Assembly: GCA_016763335.1 (NCBI GenBank) | Contig: JAESUD010000106.1 | Span: 1-25,992 of the forward strand | Length of the DNA stretch: 25,992 bases | Source: Emcibacteraceae bacterium | Lineage (GTDB): Bacteria > Pseudomonadota > Alphaproteobacteria > Sphingomonadales > Emcibacteraceae | Direction: 5' to 3' | Part shown: piece by piece, positions 16,233-24,750 of the stretch | Layout of the letters: each line of letters begins with the position of its first letter | How positions within the stretch are numbered: the stretch's first letter is position 1 | Translations under genes and position numbers: made by a program | Notes under the pieces: generated by a model | What the model was told of the DNA's origin: nothing | Database searches by the model: none | What the model saw: only the letters and a program-made list of their open reading frames with translations

Positions 16233-18523
16233 ATGAGTGAAATAACGCAACCACCACCGGATGTACAAACGCAAGATACACACTCTCGCGTTAGTCGCTT
16301 AAATGCGACCTCTGACCAAAATGCTTCAAACAAACAATCCACCAATCAACAATCCGAACAAAATGCACCAAAAGCTGAAGCTGAAAAAGTAGTATCCCAT
16401 CATGATCCTGCGGTTACCCTTGCATCAACATTGGCTAAACTCGATTCCGGTAGTTATTTTACCGCTAAAGTAAGCGGGCATGATGCCGATGGCAGAACAG
16501 TTATTACATCTGAACTTGGAACATATCTTGTCCAGTCAGATCAAAAATACGTTGCAGAATTAGCAAAAATCAAAGCAGAAACGCAAATTGAAATTCGTGT
16601 CATTACGATTGATAAAGAAATAAAAGCAGAGATTATTAAGCCATCGGTTAATGAACTGGCCCCTCATAAGCCAATAATTATACCCGTGCAGCTCATTCTT
16701 ACGGATATCAGCGGAAATACTGCTCATAATGGACTTCCCGCTACACCACATTCACCAACCATACCGCTTGATGATGTACGGTCACAATATCAGGCAACGA
16801 CGCTATACAGGGCAGAACGCATAGCACGGGAAATAGCCGATAAGTTGGATAATCTGCCACTACCCACTTCCTCACCAAATTATACGGTTTATGGTCATCA
16901 AAGCACCCAAGATGATAAAACGGCTAATTTATCAACCCGTCAATTTTCACCAAATGTGTTTATTCAAGAAGTAACTACACACACAGCAAGTCTAACAACT
17001 AATAATCAACCGATTGTTCCAACAACTGAACTAAAAGAGATCTTGGGAAAAAATATTAATGTTCAAGTTATTAAAGCTGTTCCAAAAACACAGATCCCAC
17101 TGCCCCCAGGATTGCCAGAAGCCGTCATTAAAGAATTAAACGCACTGACACACTTGATTATGTAAAAGTCGGACAAAATTTAAATATCAATATCTCCGCT
17201 ATTGCTATTCCAGAAGTAATTGATAAATCATTACCACAGACAAACGTCACAAGAAATGAAGCAACCGCCTCCCTGGTCCAAAAAACAATCAATGAGGTTC
17301 AAGCAACGGTTTCACAAAATAATCCGCAAGCTCGTGTGACACCTTCACCAACGACTAGCTCCGTAATTACCGCCTCTCAACAACCTGTGAAGGAAACTGT
17401 GGTTTCCGGAATTATTATTGATACTTCGTTAAGGACAAATACACATAATAAAAGTGAATTTAAACCTGCCTCACAGGACAATAGTTTAGCTGCCGCCACT
17501 GAAACAGCCTATAATCAAAAAAGCAATTCTCAAATAACGGATAAAAATTACTATCTAGCGACGCCTACCTCCGTTTTAAAGTTTCAAAGCAGTACCCCCC
17601 TTGTGCCAGGGACTATCGTTAGTTTCACTGTTCAGTCAAATGTAGAAACGTCTTTATCAGAAAAGCCTTCTCGTCAAACATCCAACACGAACCCAGCACA
17701 GGCGACAACTACTCAACCCCTTCAAACAGAGAGTAATATAAAACCAGATAACGTCGTTTCACCTGTATTACTTGATAAGATCGATCAGTTTCTTACACAG
17801 CCCCTTGATCTTTTAATAGAAGATTGGGGGAGCATCAGTTTGGCTTTAAGCGCCCTAACATCAGCATCGTCTGCGAGCATGGCGGCTATTTTAGCTAGCC
17901 GTATCCCCAATATGCAAAGCCCTGAACAAATCACGAGTACTATGTTCTTTTTTCTCGCCGCATTAAAATCATCCCACCCAGCCCGCACTTGGCTCGGGCC
18001 CGATGTTAGTGCTAAATTGAAGCAGTTGGGGGCGGGAAAAGTGATCGACCGGATCGACCGTGATTTTAGCAGAATAGCCAGAATTAATTCTGAGAGTCCG
18101 ATCGGTGAATGGCGCCCTGTGTTAATACCTCTGCAAAATGGGCCTGATCTTTCTGCAATACCGATGCTTACCAAACAAATTATTGACGAAGAACAACGGC
18201 GCAATGAAAAAAATAATAAAAATAAAGATCAGGAAACAAAAATCAATGCCACCCGATTTATCCTTGAGATTAATTTCAGCCAGTTCGGTATGATGTTAAT
18301 AGATGGCCTTTTAAAAGATGCGAGGTTAGATATAATTTTAAAAGCTTCAAAACAAATACCTTTTACTGTTAAAACAAAATTATCACATCAATATACTGAA
18401 GCCCTGAAAAAGAATAATTTTGATGGTGAGCTAGTTGTCATTGATAATTCCCCAACGGAAGTATCGGTTAGAAAATTACTTGAGACCTTAACCAATAACG
18501 TCAAATTTGAGCAAAAAATATAA
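16233..18523 (+). CDS. Second FliK-like / Flg_hook-domain protein, reading frame disrupted near 17132-17165
   Basis: Two open segments, 16233-17165 and one open from 17132 to 18523, are in different frames. They read as one protein of about 763 residues if joined. At the junction KELNALT continues naturally into LDYVKVGQNLNINISAI if one AC unit of ACACAC (17148-17153) is dropped or one base is added. The N-terminal part is polar, with a beta-rich block (about residues 73-125, SGSYFTAKVSGHDADGRTVI). Long Ser/Thr/Gln linkers follow. The C-terminus (FILEINFSQFGMMLIDGLLK, then LDIILKASKQIPFTVKTKL) resembles the FliK hook-length domain. A canonical fliK is already present at 1440, so this is a paralogue or a distinct export-related protein. 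TAA at 18521-18523 directly abuts the next ATG. The function is not established; the flagellar link rests on operon position and the C-terminal resemblance. Confidence 0.65.
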
Positions 18524-18850
18524 ATGAGTGAGAATATTAAAACATCACCTAACCCGGATACTAGAAAAAACTGGACTATTTCAGTCGAGATTACTCAACC
18601 GGTCTATGTTAAAATGCAGCTGGTTCCCGATAGATTAATTGCGGAACACAGTTCAATGAAAAACCAAATTACCGCGATATTAAATCAAAATTGGTTAAAT
18701 CCGGAAGAAATGGTCCTACACATTATTGAAACTTTCAATAATGAACTTGTACCAAAATGGATTGAAGTATTATACCAACATGAAGGGATCAGCATTCAAA
18801 TTGATGACCGTCAGCCTGGACTGACAAATTTTAAATCTGCAATTAAATAA
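18524..18850 (+). CDS. Small conserved-looking protein of unknown function, last gene of the fliF operon
   Basis: I do not recognise this 108-residue protein with confidence. Its ATG follows the TAA of the FliK-like gene with no gap, so the two are probably translationally coupled. No membrane segment or signal peptide is visible. The C-terminal half (NPEEMVLHIIETFNNELVPK, then WIEVLYQHEGISIQIDDRQPG) recalls the T-fold pattern seen in QueF and related enzymes: a helix ending in a Pro-aromatic strand, then a GI.I strand. The QueF catalytic Cys is absent, because the protein contains no cysteine, so it is not a working QueF. The likeness is from motif memory only. Its stop is one base from the end of convergent fliJ. 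Confidence 0.6.
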   Translation: MSENIKTSPNPDTRKNWTISVEITQPVYVKMQLVPDRLIAEHSSMKNQITAILNQNWLNPEEMVLHIIETFNNELVPKWIEVLYQHEGISIQIDDRQPGLTNFKSAIK

Positions 18851-18857
18851 TTTAATT
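18841..18857. repeat. AT palindrome spanning convergent stop codons
   Basis: AATTAAAT-A-ATTTAATT is a perfect inverted repeat covering the TAA of the small gene (18848-18850) and the end of fliJ on the other strand (from 18852). It is too A/T-only to be a good terminator and has no flanking T run. No other sequence separates the two convergent operons. Confidence 0.4.
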
Positions 18858-19283
18858 ACTATTTCGTTTAGCATTAACACGATACATATTGATGGAAATT
18901 TCATCAAGCCGTTCTTGTTCACGTTTTTTCTGTTCGAACTTTTCACGCTCTAGTGCACGTTGTTCAACGATTTCATATTTCTTAAGCTCTTTAAAAGCTT
19001 CTGAAAGTTCATCCTTCATATTTTCGATAGAGACATTAACTTCGGTAATGGATGCTTCAATATTTTCACGGCGTTTCATCACAGCAGACGCATAGCTAGC
19101 ATAATTGATGTTAACCACTTTTGACTTTGCTAAGTCTTCCTTTTCTCTTTCAAGATCGGTGTTAAGCTTTTCAAGTTTGGCTTGAAGTCCGTTGCGCATC
19201 ACTTCCATATCAGTAATCTGGCGGCGTTTTTCATCAACCTGCCATTTATGAAGCCTGATAATACCTTTTAGTCCTTTTGCCAT
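18852..19283 (-). CDS. fliJ: Flagellar export chaperone/stalk protein FliJ
   Basis: FliJ is the central coiled-coil stalk of the FliI ATPase ring and an escort for export chaperones. The 143-residue protein is almost entirely helical and highly charged: LHKWQVDEKRRQITDMEVMR near the N-terminus and ALEREKFEQKKREQERLDEI near the C-terminus, with no Pro-rich breaks. This is the FliJ shape. It lies 39 bases downstream of fliI on the same strand, the standard pairing. FliJ proteins have low sequence identity, so the call rests on length, coiled-coil character, N-terminal pattern and the fliI neighbour. Confidence 0.9.
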   Translation of the reverse strand: MAKGLKGIIRLHKWQVDEKRRQITDMEVMRNGLQAKLEKLNTDLEREKEDLAKSKVVNINYASYASAVMKRRENIEASITEVNVSIENMKDELSEAFKELKKYEIVEQRALEREKFEQKKREQERLDEISINMYRVNAKRNSN

Positions 19284-19322
19284 AGCTTAACACTCTTTTT
19301 ATCATGCCCAATTGTGCGACCT

Positions 19323-20666
19323 TTATTGGTCCGCATCATTATTTTCTAACTGAGGCCGATTATGCAATATATTACTTAACAACTCGTATCCAGAAGCTAA
19401 ATTACTTTGCTCATCTTTGGATTGAGAAAGAAAGCCTTCAAGTTCCGGATGGAAATGAATTGCTTCATCTATTTCCTGGTTTGCACCTGGCCTATAGGCA
19501 CCGAGACGAATCATTTCTTCCATATCGTTATAATCGGCAATATATTTTCTTGCTTTTTTAAGAAGCTCATTATGTTCGTCCGAATTGCATCCGGGCATGG
19601 TTCGACTTACTGAACGTAGAATATTAACAGCGGGAAAACGACCACGTTCCGCGATTGCCCGATCAAGCACGATATGACCGTCAAGTATTCCTCTTACCGC
19701 ATCGGATACCGGTTCATTATGGTCGTCCCCTTCGACCAATACCGTAAAGAGCCCTGTGATCGTGCCCTCATTAATGCCTGGCCCCGCGCGTTCAAGTAAT
19801 TTAGGAAGTTCAGAAAAAACTGTCGGCGTATAGCCTTTACTCGCGGGAGGTTCCCCACCAGCGAGGCCTATCTCGCGCTGAGCCATGGCAAACCTCGTTA
19901 CACTATCCATTAAACAAAGCACGTCTTTACCGAGGTCACGAAAATATTCGCATACCGTCAGTGTCAAATAAGCGGCTTGACGCCGCATAAGGGCTGTTTC
20001 ATCAGAAGTCGCAACCACAACCACACTTCTTTTAAGCCCTTCTTCCCCAAGATCATCCTCGAGAAACTCCTGTACTTCGCGACCGCGTTCACCGATAAGA
20101 CCGATCACCGTAATATCCGATGCCGTGTAGCGGGCAAACATGGAAAGAAGAATAGATTTACCAACGCCGGATCCAGCAAATATCCCCATACGCTGACCAT
20201 TACAACAAGTTACAAATGTGTTGATCGAACGCACACCCAAATCCATCTTGCCTTTTACCCGGCGACGAAGGTGGGCCGGAGGGGGAGAATTTCTCACGGG
20301 ATAGGCCACAGGGCCAAGTTTAATTGGTCCCTTGCCATCAATGGGTTCACCCATTGCATTAATCACCCTACCAAGCCATGCGTCGCAGGGGTGGACATGG
20401 GCAGTATCACTCTCGACAAATGCCTTGCAGCCAACCCCGACCCCATCAAGCATTGAATATGGCATTAATAATGCCCGGTCCGATTTAAAGCCAACAACTT
20501 CACAAGGGACAATCTGTTCAGTACGCGAAAGAATATTAACCCGGGAGCCAATGCTCATATTTCGCTGGGCGCCTGCGACCTCAACAAGCAACCCCTGTAT
20601 GCCCATAACACGGCCATAAACCTTATTTGACTGTATTCGTTCTATTTCGGTCTTTAAAGTATGCAA
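19323..20666 (-). CDS. fliI: Flagellum-specific ATP synthase FliI
   Basis: FliI is the export ATPase, homologous to F1-beta, that works with FliH and FliJ to deliver substrates to FlhA/FlhB. The 447-residue protein has Walker [12 protein letters not shown] (161-171), [20 protein letters not shown], Walker [21 protein letters not shown], and the ATP synthase signature [10 protein letters not shown]. It is divergent from ctrA across a 332-base region. AAGGA precedes the start but is about 16 bases from ATG 20666. An in-frame ATG 15 bases further upstream sits too close to that AAGGA, so the exact start is uncertain by five codons. All catalytic blocks are intact. Confidence 0.96.
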   Translation of the reverse strand: MHTLKTEIERIQSNKVYGRVMGIQGLLVEVAGAQRNMSIGSRVNILSRTEQIVPCEVVGFKSDRALLMPYSMLDGVGVGCKAFVESDTAHVHPCDAWLGRVINAMGEPIDGKGPIKLGPVAYPVRNSPPPAHLRRRVKGKMDLGVRSINTFVTCCNGQRMGIFAGSGVGKSILLSMFARYTASDITVIGLIGERGREVQEFLEDDLGEEGLKRSVVVVATSDETALMRRQAAYLTLTVCEYFRDLGKDVLCLMDSVTRFAMAQREIGLAGGEPPASKGYTPTVFSELPKLLERAGPGINEGTITGLFTVLVEGDDHNEPVSDAVRGILDGHIVLDRAIAERGRFPAVNILRSVSRTMPGCNSDEHNELLKKARKYIADYNDMEEMIRLGAYRPGANQEIDEAIHFHPELEGFLSQSKDEQSNLASGYELLSNILHNRPQLENNDADQ

Positions 20667-20903
20667 TTGACCAACATTTCCTTAGATTCTATTGAAATTT
20701 AATAAATGATACGCTTTTATTCACATAAAATCTAAATTATTACAATAAAAATTAACTTTATTTATTTGCAATTTATTATAAATTATTTATTTATTAACAT
20801 AAAAATTATACTTTATATTCAATACCTTAATATGAATACGCTTCTTTAAAGACGCAAACAAATCTTAACATCATCTTATGAAATGGTCACTTTTTTGATA
20901 TTA

Positions 20904-20920
20904 GTAACTATTTATTAACC
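20904..20920. promoter_or_regulatory. CtrA box before ctrA (likely autoregulatory)
   Basis: GTAA-CTATTTA-TTAACC matches TTAA-N7-TTAACC with a single first-base mismatch. It lies about 80 bases before the ctrA start codon. CtrA controls its own gene in Caulobacter, so autoregulation is the natural reading. Confidence 0.55.
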
Positions 20921-20933
20921 AGTTATGTTAAGA

Positions 20934-20975
20934 ATGGTTAACGTTAAATGGTTAACAAAGCCAAGAAATGGTTAA
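20934..20975. repeat. Three ATGGTTAA direct repeats before ctrA
   Basis: ATGGTTAAC occurs at 20934-20942 and 20948-20956, and ATGGTTAA at 20968-20975. GGTTAA is the complement of the CtrA half-site TTAACC. Start-to-start spacings are 14 and 20 bases, not the 11 expected for a standard paired box. They lie just before the ctrA ribosome site, where bound protein could block transcription. Confidence 0.5.
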
Positions 20976-20998
20976 TAATAAGAAGAAAGGAACCTGAA

Positions 20999-21703
20999 AT
21001 GCGGGTTTTACTCATAGAAGATGATCCTTCAACATCAAAAAGTATTGAGCTGATGTTAACAGCCGAGGGGTTTAATATTTATAGTACAGATTTAGGTGAA
21101 GAGGGTATCGACCTTGGAAAGTTATATGATTATGATATCATACTACTCGACTTAAATCTTCCAGACATGCACGGATATGACGTTCTTAAAAAATTACGTC
21201 TTTCAAAAGTAACCACACCAATCCTCATTCTTTCCGGAATGGTAGAGCTTGAAAATAAAGTCAAAGGTCTTGGTTATGGTGCGGATAATTATTTAACAAA
21301 ACCATTCTATAAAGAAGAACTTGTTGCTCGAATTCAAGCCATTATCCGCCGCTCAAAAGGCCATGCGGAATCAATTATCAGAACAGGAAAATTATCGGTT
21401 AATCTTGATAAGAAAACTGTTGAGATCGACGGACAACGCGTTCACCTTACTGGTAAAGAATATGCTATGCTTGAACTTCTTTCTTTACGCAAAACTACAA
21501 CATTGACTAAAGAAATGTTCCTTAACCACTTATATGGTGGCATGGATGAGCCAGAACTTAAAATTATTGACGTATTTATTTGTAAATTACGTAAGAAACT
21601 TGCTTCAATTAGTGGCGAAAATTATATTGAAACCGTTTGGGGCCGTGGTTATGTACTACGTGATCCTGAGGAAGATGGTTCATCAATTGCTGTAGCTGGA
21701 TAA
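20999..21703 (+). CDS. ctrA: Cell-cycle response regulator CtrA
   Basis: CtrA is an OmpR-type regulator that controls flagellar, division and other genes in alphaproteobacteria. The 234-residue product starts [20 protein letters not shown], with acidic pair Glu7/Asp8/Asp9, phosphoacceptor Asp51 in [16 protein letters not shown], and the receiver Lys in YLTKPF. The winged-helix DNA-binding domain has the diagnostic [20 protein letters not shown], then [20 protein letters not shown] followed by ICKLRKKL, nearly invariant in CtrA. The start at 20999 is chosen because it matches CtrA N-termini and has AAGGAA 6 bases upstream; the in-frame ATG at 20948 lies in the GGTTAA repeats. The C-terminus ends AVAG, small and hydrophobic like the ClpXP-recognised Caulobacter end. 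It is divergent from fliI. Confidence 0.98.
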   Translation: MRVLLIEDDPSTSKSIELMLTAEGFNIYSTDLGEEGIDLGKLYDYDIILLDLNLPDMHGYDVLKKLRLSKVTTPILILSGMVELENKVKGLGYGADNYLTKPFYKEELVARIQAIIRRSKGHAESIIRTGKLSVNLDKKTVEIDGQRVHLTGKEYAMLELLSLRKTTTLTKEMFLNHLYGGMDEPELKIIDVFICKLRKKLASISGENYIETVWGRGYVLRDPEEDGSSIAVAG

Positions 21704-21740
21704 AGTAAAAATAAAAAAAGCAATTCCAGTCGAAAACTTC

Positions 21741-21775
21741 AAGGCTAATTCCATTAAATGGGGTTAGCCTTTTTT
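21741..21775 (+). terminator. Rho-independent terminator after ctrA
   Basis: AAGGCTAA (21741-21748) pairs with TTAGCCTT (21764-21771), with further CCAT/ATGG pairing inside the loop, followed by a T run to 21775. Confidence 0.85.
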
Positions 21776-21778
21776 CAT

Positions 21779-21814
21779 ATAAAAAAACCCGCAAACTGAT
21801 AAATTCAGCGCGGG
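21779..21814 (-). terminator. Rho-independent terminator after cheR
   Basis: Read on the minus strand, ACCCGC pairs with GCGGGT around a loop containing CTGA/TCAG, followed by a run of seven T's (A run at about 21780-21786 on the plus strand). It lies 23 bases past the cheR stop, back to back with the ctrA terminator. Confidence 0.85.
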
Positions 21815-21836
21815 TAATTTTTATTATATTATACAG

Positions 21837-22688
21837 TCAACTCGCGCGTAATTTCCCAATGACATCTGCGCTAACATCTGCGGTCGAATATAGACCACGC
21901 TGTCCCTGTACCGGTTTAAATTTATCAGTAATTCCGAGCACTGTTTCAGCCGCACCTAGGAAAAGGGTGCCGTCAGCAGGTATTATTTTGCGCATTTTCG
22001 CCAATACTTCACCTTTTGTCGGTTGATCAAAATATATAAGAACATTTCTACAAAAAATAACGTCAAAATTACCAAGTAATGTATATGGATCCAATAAATT
22101 AAATTTTCTATATTTAACCATGCTTTTTATTTCGTCAGATATTTGCCAAAGATCGCCGACCTGATTGAAATATTTTATTAATAACTGAATAGGAAGTCCT
22201 CTTTGAACTTCAAATTGTGAGAAAAGGCCTGCTTTTGCCTTATCAAGGACTTCCTGTGAAATATCGGTGCCCACAATTTCAATATCCCAACCGGCAATTT
22301 TTATACCCATTTCTTTAAGGATAATAGCAAGAGAATATGGTTCCTGCCCAGTGGAAGCTGCGGCACACCAAATTCTTATTTTCTTTCGCGAAGCACGACT
22401 TTGTAAAAATTGCGGAAGCACCGTATCCTTAAATAAATCAAAGGGTCTATTATCCCGGAAAAAGAACGACTCGTTTGTTGTCATTGCTTCCGTAATCTCA
22501 GTTAATAAATCTTCTTTGCGTTTCAAACGCACCTCATTAATGAGATCATCAAGCGTTTCTAATCCGCGTTTATGCGCGATTGGCGTAAGCCTACTTTCAA
22601 GTAAGTATACTTTATCTTTAGGTAAAATGAGCCCTGAGCGTTGTTTAAGTAGGCCACTGATCAACTCAAAATCTTCTGATCTCATCAT
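21837..22688 (-). CDS. cheR: Chemotaxis protein methyltransferase CheR
   Basis: CheR adds methyl groups from S-adenosylmethionine to glutamates of chemoreceptors. The 283-residue protein has the N-terminal helical CheR domain (FELISGLLKQRSGLILPKDK), then the catalytic domain with TEAMTTNESFFFRDNRPFDL, the SAM site IRIWCAAASTGQEPYSLAII, VGTDISQEVLDKAKAGLFSQ, FDVIFCRNVLIYFD and LFLGAAETV. The start overlaps the cheB stop by four bases (ATGA type), so it is coupled to cheB. It is the last gene of the che operon, before a terminator. Length is normal. Confidence 0.96.
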   Translation of the reverse strand: MMRSEDFELISGLLKQRSGLILPKDKVYLLESRLTPIAHKRGLETLDDLINEVRLKRKEDLLTEITEAMTTNESFFFRDNRPFDLFKDTVLPQFLQSRASRKKIRIWCAAASTGQEPYSLAIILKEMGIKIAGWDIEIVGTDISQEVLDKAKAGLFSQFEVQRGLPIQLLIKYFNQVGDLWQISDEIKSMVKYRKFNLLDPYTLLGNFDVIFCRNVLIYFDQPTKGEVLAKMRKIIPADGTLFLGAAETVLGITDKFKPVQGQRGLYSTADVSADVIGKLRAS

Positions 22689-23806
22689 CTGCCACCTTTT
22701 ATTAGTCTCTGAATTTCTCCGCCTAATTCTTCAAGAGGAAGAACAGCATTACATATTCCCGCGTTACTAACAGCACCGGGCATTCCCCATACAACGCTTG
22801 TTTTTTCATCTTGCGCTATAATTGTGCCACCTTTTTCGATAACTATTTTACTACCCTCAAGACCGTCATGTCCCATACCGGTTAAAATCACACCGAGTAC
22901 AGCGGGTCCAAATTCCTTTGAAACACTTCTAAACATTGGATCAACAGACGGCCGACAAAAATTTTCCTGTGGCCCCTCATCAAGACGCAAGCAACGCTGG
23001 CCATTATCATTGGTTATAATCATATGACGATCGCCAGGAGCGATATAAACCTGTCCTGCGATTAAAGGCATGCCATCCTCACCTTCTACGCAATTAAGCC
23101 CAATGGCCTTTGATAAATGGCTGGCAAGTATTTTTGTAAAAGACGGAGGCATATGCTGAGTGATCACTACAGGAAGTGATAATCCATCCTTTATACTCGC
23201 CAAAAATTTCAATAATGCTTGTGGACCACCCGTTGAGCTACCGACTGCAATTATTTTTGGTATTACCAGCGAAGGTTTAATTGTTTTGGGTAAATTTAAT
23301 ATAGTGGCTTTTGGTGCGGTGTCTTGCTCAATAGCCAATCCACTTTTATGTGGTTCCATAAAAACAGGAAAGCCAAGACGCTTTCTTTTAGCTGCTGCAA
23401 GGATTTTAATTTTTTCTATAATGTCATCTTGAAATGATTTTGATGCGATGACATCTCTATTTGTCGTCGGTTTTGGCACATAATCTGCCGCGCCTAGTGA
23501 CATTGCCTGAAGGCTGATTTTAGCATTCTTTGATGTTAGAGTAGATGACATTAAAACTTGAACATTTGGCTTAGCTTTTAAAATTAATGGTAATGCTGTC
23601 AACCCGTCCATAATAGGCATTTCAATATCAAGAACAATAATTTCAGGATCAATGCGATCTAGTGAGTTCAGAGCCGACTGTCCGTTAGCTGCACTCCCAA
23701 CTATTTCAATAGCTGGATCGGCACTTAACCACCTCGACAAGAGACCTCTGATTACGGATGAATCATCAACAAGCATAACTCTATAAGGGCTTGAACTTGT
23801 CGGCAT
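22685..23806 (-). CDS. cheB: Chemoreceptor methylesterase/deamidase CheB
   Basis: CheB removes receptor methyl groups and is activated by CheA-dependent phosphorylation. From the start at 23806 the protein begins MPTSSSPYRVMLVDDSSVIR. It has a receiver with Asp14/Asp15 and phosphoacceptor Asp60 (IVLDIEMPIMDGL). After a linker comes the esterase with the catalytic Ser in AVGSSTGGPQALL, the His in ITQHMPPSF and the Asp in ILTGMGHDGLEGS. The frame is open further upstream to TTG 23869 and GTG 23845; GTG 23845 lies just after the cheY stop and could be the coupled start. ATG 23806 was chosen because it fits the family N-terminus, but none of the candidates has a clear ribosome site. Confidence 0.94.
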   Translation of the reverse strand: MPTSSSPYRVMLVDDSSVIRGLLSRWLSADPAIEIVGSAANGQSALNSLDRIDPEIIVLDIEMPIMDGLTALPLILKAKPNVQVLMSSTLTSKNAKISLQAMSLGAADYVPKPTTNRDVIASKSFQDDIIEKIKILAAAKRKRLGFPVFMEPHKSGLAIEQDTAPKATILNLPKTIKPSLVIPKIIAVGSSTGGPQALLKFLASIKDGLSLPVVITQHMPPSFTKILASHLSKAIGLNCVEGEDGMPLIAGQVYIAPGDRHMIITNDNGQRCLRLDEGPQENFCRPSVDPMFRSVSKEFGPAVLGVILTGMGHDGLEGSKIVIEKGGTIIAQDEKTSVVWGMPGAVSNAGICNAVLPLEELGGEIQRLIKGGR

Positions 23807-23846
23807 TTGTTTAATATTATTTTTTTCCAATTGGGAGTTGTTCACT

Positions 23847-24212
23847 TTATAATAATCCGACTTGCACAAATTTTGACTCGATTATTTCACGGTCAAAAGG
23901 TTTCATAATATATTCATCTGCCCCTGCAGAAATAGCCGCGCTAATATGTGACATATCATTTTCAGTTGTGCAAAAAACAACGATTGGTTCGGCTCCACCT
24001 TCTGTTCTACGTAATGCTTTCAAAAAATCGAGCCCGTTCATGACCGGCATATTCCAGTCCAACAATACCACGTCCGGCATAGAATTTTTACAATTATCCA
24101 ATGCGTCTTGTCCATCCACCGCTTCCTGGATATCAAAATTAAGTTCTTCAAGAATTCTTCTGGCAACTTTTCTAATAATTTTAGAATCATCGACAATCAG
24201 GCATAATTTCAT
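23847..24212 (-). CDS. cheY: Chemotaxis response regulator CheY
   Basis: CheY carries the phosphoryl signal from CheA to the flagellar switch. The 121-residue single-domain receiver has the acidic pair Asp8/Asp9 (LIVDDSKIIR), phosphoacceptor Asp52 (LLDWNMPVMNGL), Thr82/Thr83 and Lys104 (YIMKPF), all in place. There is no output domain. It lies between cheW and cheB in the operon. Which of the window's receivers is the main switch-binding CheY cannot be told from sequence, but this is the only stand-alone one. Confidence 0.93.
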   Translation of the reverse strand: MKLCLIVDDSKIIRKVARRILEELNFDIQEAVDGQDALDNCKNSMPDVVLLDWNMPVMNGLDFLKALRRTEGGAEPIVVFCTTENDMSHISAAISAGADEYIMKPFDREIIESKFVQVGLL

Positions 24213-24260
24213 TTTATTTTCCCAACAATTTCATAGTTTATTTCTCTTACTATTTTTATG

Positions 24261-24713
24261 TTACGCAGCTAATTTTACTTCATTAAATGTGAGAAGTTTT
24301 TCAATATCAAGGATAACCAGAAGTTCTTTTTCAAGACGAAAAATCCCCGTTGAAACATTTTGCCAACAAGCTTCCAATGTAACCGGGTTCTTTTCAAACG
24401 TGTCTTCTGACAGTGAAAGAACATCACCAACTTTATCAATGATTAAACTGTATGGTTCATCCTGATATTCGACAACCACATTCATTTCTTCAGAACCTTC
24501 TTCACGGTCGCTCAACTTAAGACGTTTTCTCAAATCAATGGCTGTGACAATCTGTCCTCTTAAATTAAGAACTCCGGCAACGGCCTCAGGCGCTTTTGGA
24601 ACTCTTGTAATGACTTGCTTTGTCAGGACATCATGTACCTCTAAAACTGGGAGGCCACACAATTGCCCATCAAGCCTAATTGTAACAAAGTCATTTTTAT
24701 TTAAAACTTCCAT
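24261..24713 (-). CDS. cheW: Chemotaxis coupling protein CheW
   Basis: CheW links chemoreceptors to CheA. The 150-residue protein is a single CheW domain: VTIRLDGQLCGLPVLEVHDV, VTKQVITRVPKAPEAVAGVL-like entry strand (TKQVITRVPKAP), VLNLRGQIVTAIDLRKRL, and YSLIIDKVGDVLSLSEDTFE. It has no receiver or kinase part. It lies 37 bases downstream of cheA on the same strand and 48 bases before cheY. Length is typical. Confidence 0.95.
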   Translation of the reverse strand: MEVLNKNDFVTIRLDGQLCGLPVLEVHDVLTKQVITRVPKAPEAVAGVLNLRGQIVTAIDLRKRLKLSDREEGSEEMNVVVEYQDEPYSLIIDKVGDVLSLSEDTFEKNPVTLEACWQNVSTGIFRLEKELLVILDIEKLLTFNEVKLAA

Positions 24714-24750
24714 CTTTTATCCTTCAAAATAATACTTATTACATAACATT

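Larger units (their letters stand above)
20667..20998. promoter_or_regulatory. fliI/ctrA divergent control region
   Basis: The region is very AT-rich, has no gene, and has no convincing sigma-54 element. Its right third carries the CtrA-like box at 20904-20920 and three GGTTAA half-sites (20936-20941, 20950-20955, 20970-20975). The rest is A/T runs without further structure that I can support. Confidence 0.55.

Noticed and set aside
17148..17153. ACACAC as a phase-variation contingency tract
   Set aside because: Three repeat units are too few for known slippage-driven switching; an isolated mutation or sequence error is simpler.
19977..20456. 159-residue plus-strand open frame antisense to fliI
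   Set aside because: It is a shadow of a strongly conserved ATPase gene, with implausible composition (rich in His and Thr) and no family likeness.
20948..20998. Upstream ATG extension of ctrA (17 extra codons)
   Set aside because: It lies within the GGTTAA repeats, has no ribosome site, and CtrA proteins begin at the MRVLLIEDD methionine, which has AAGGAA at good spacing.
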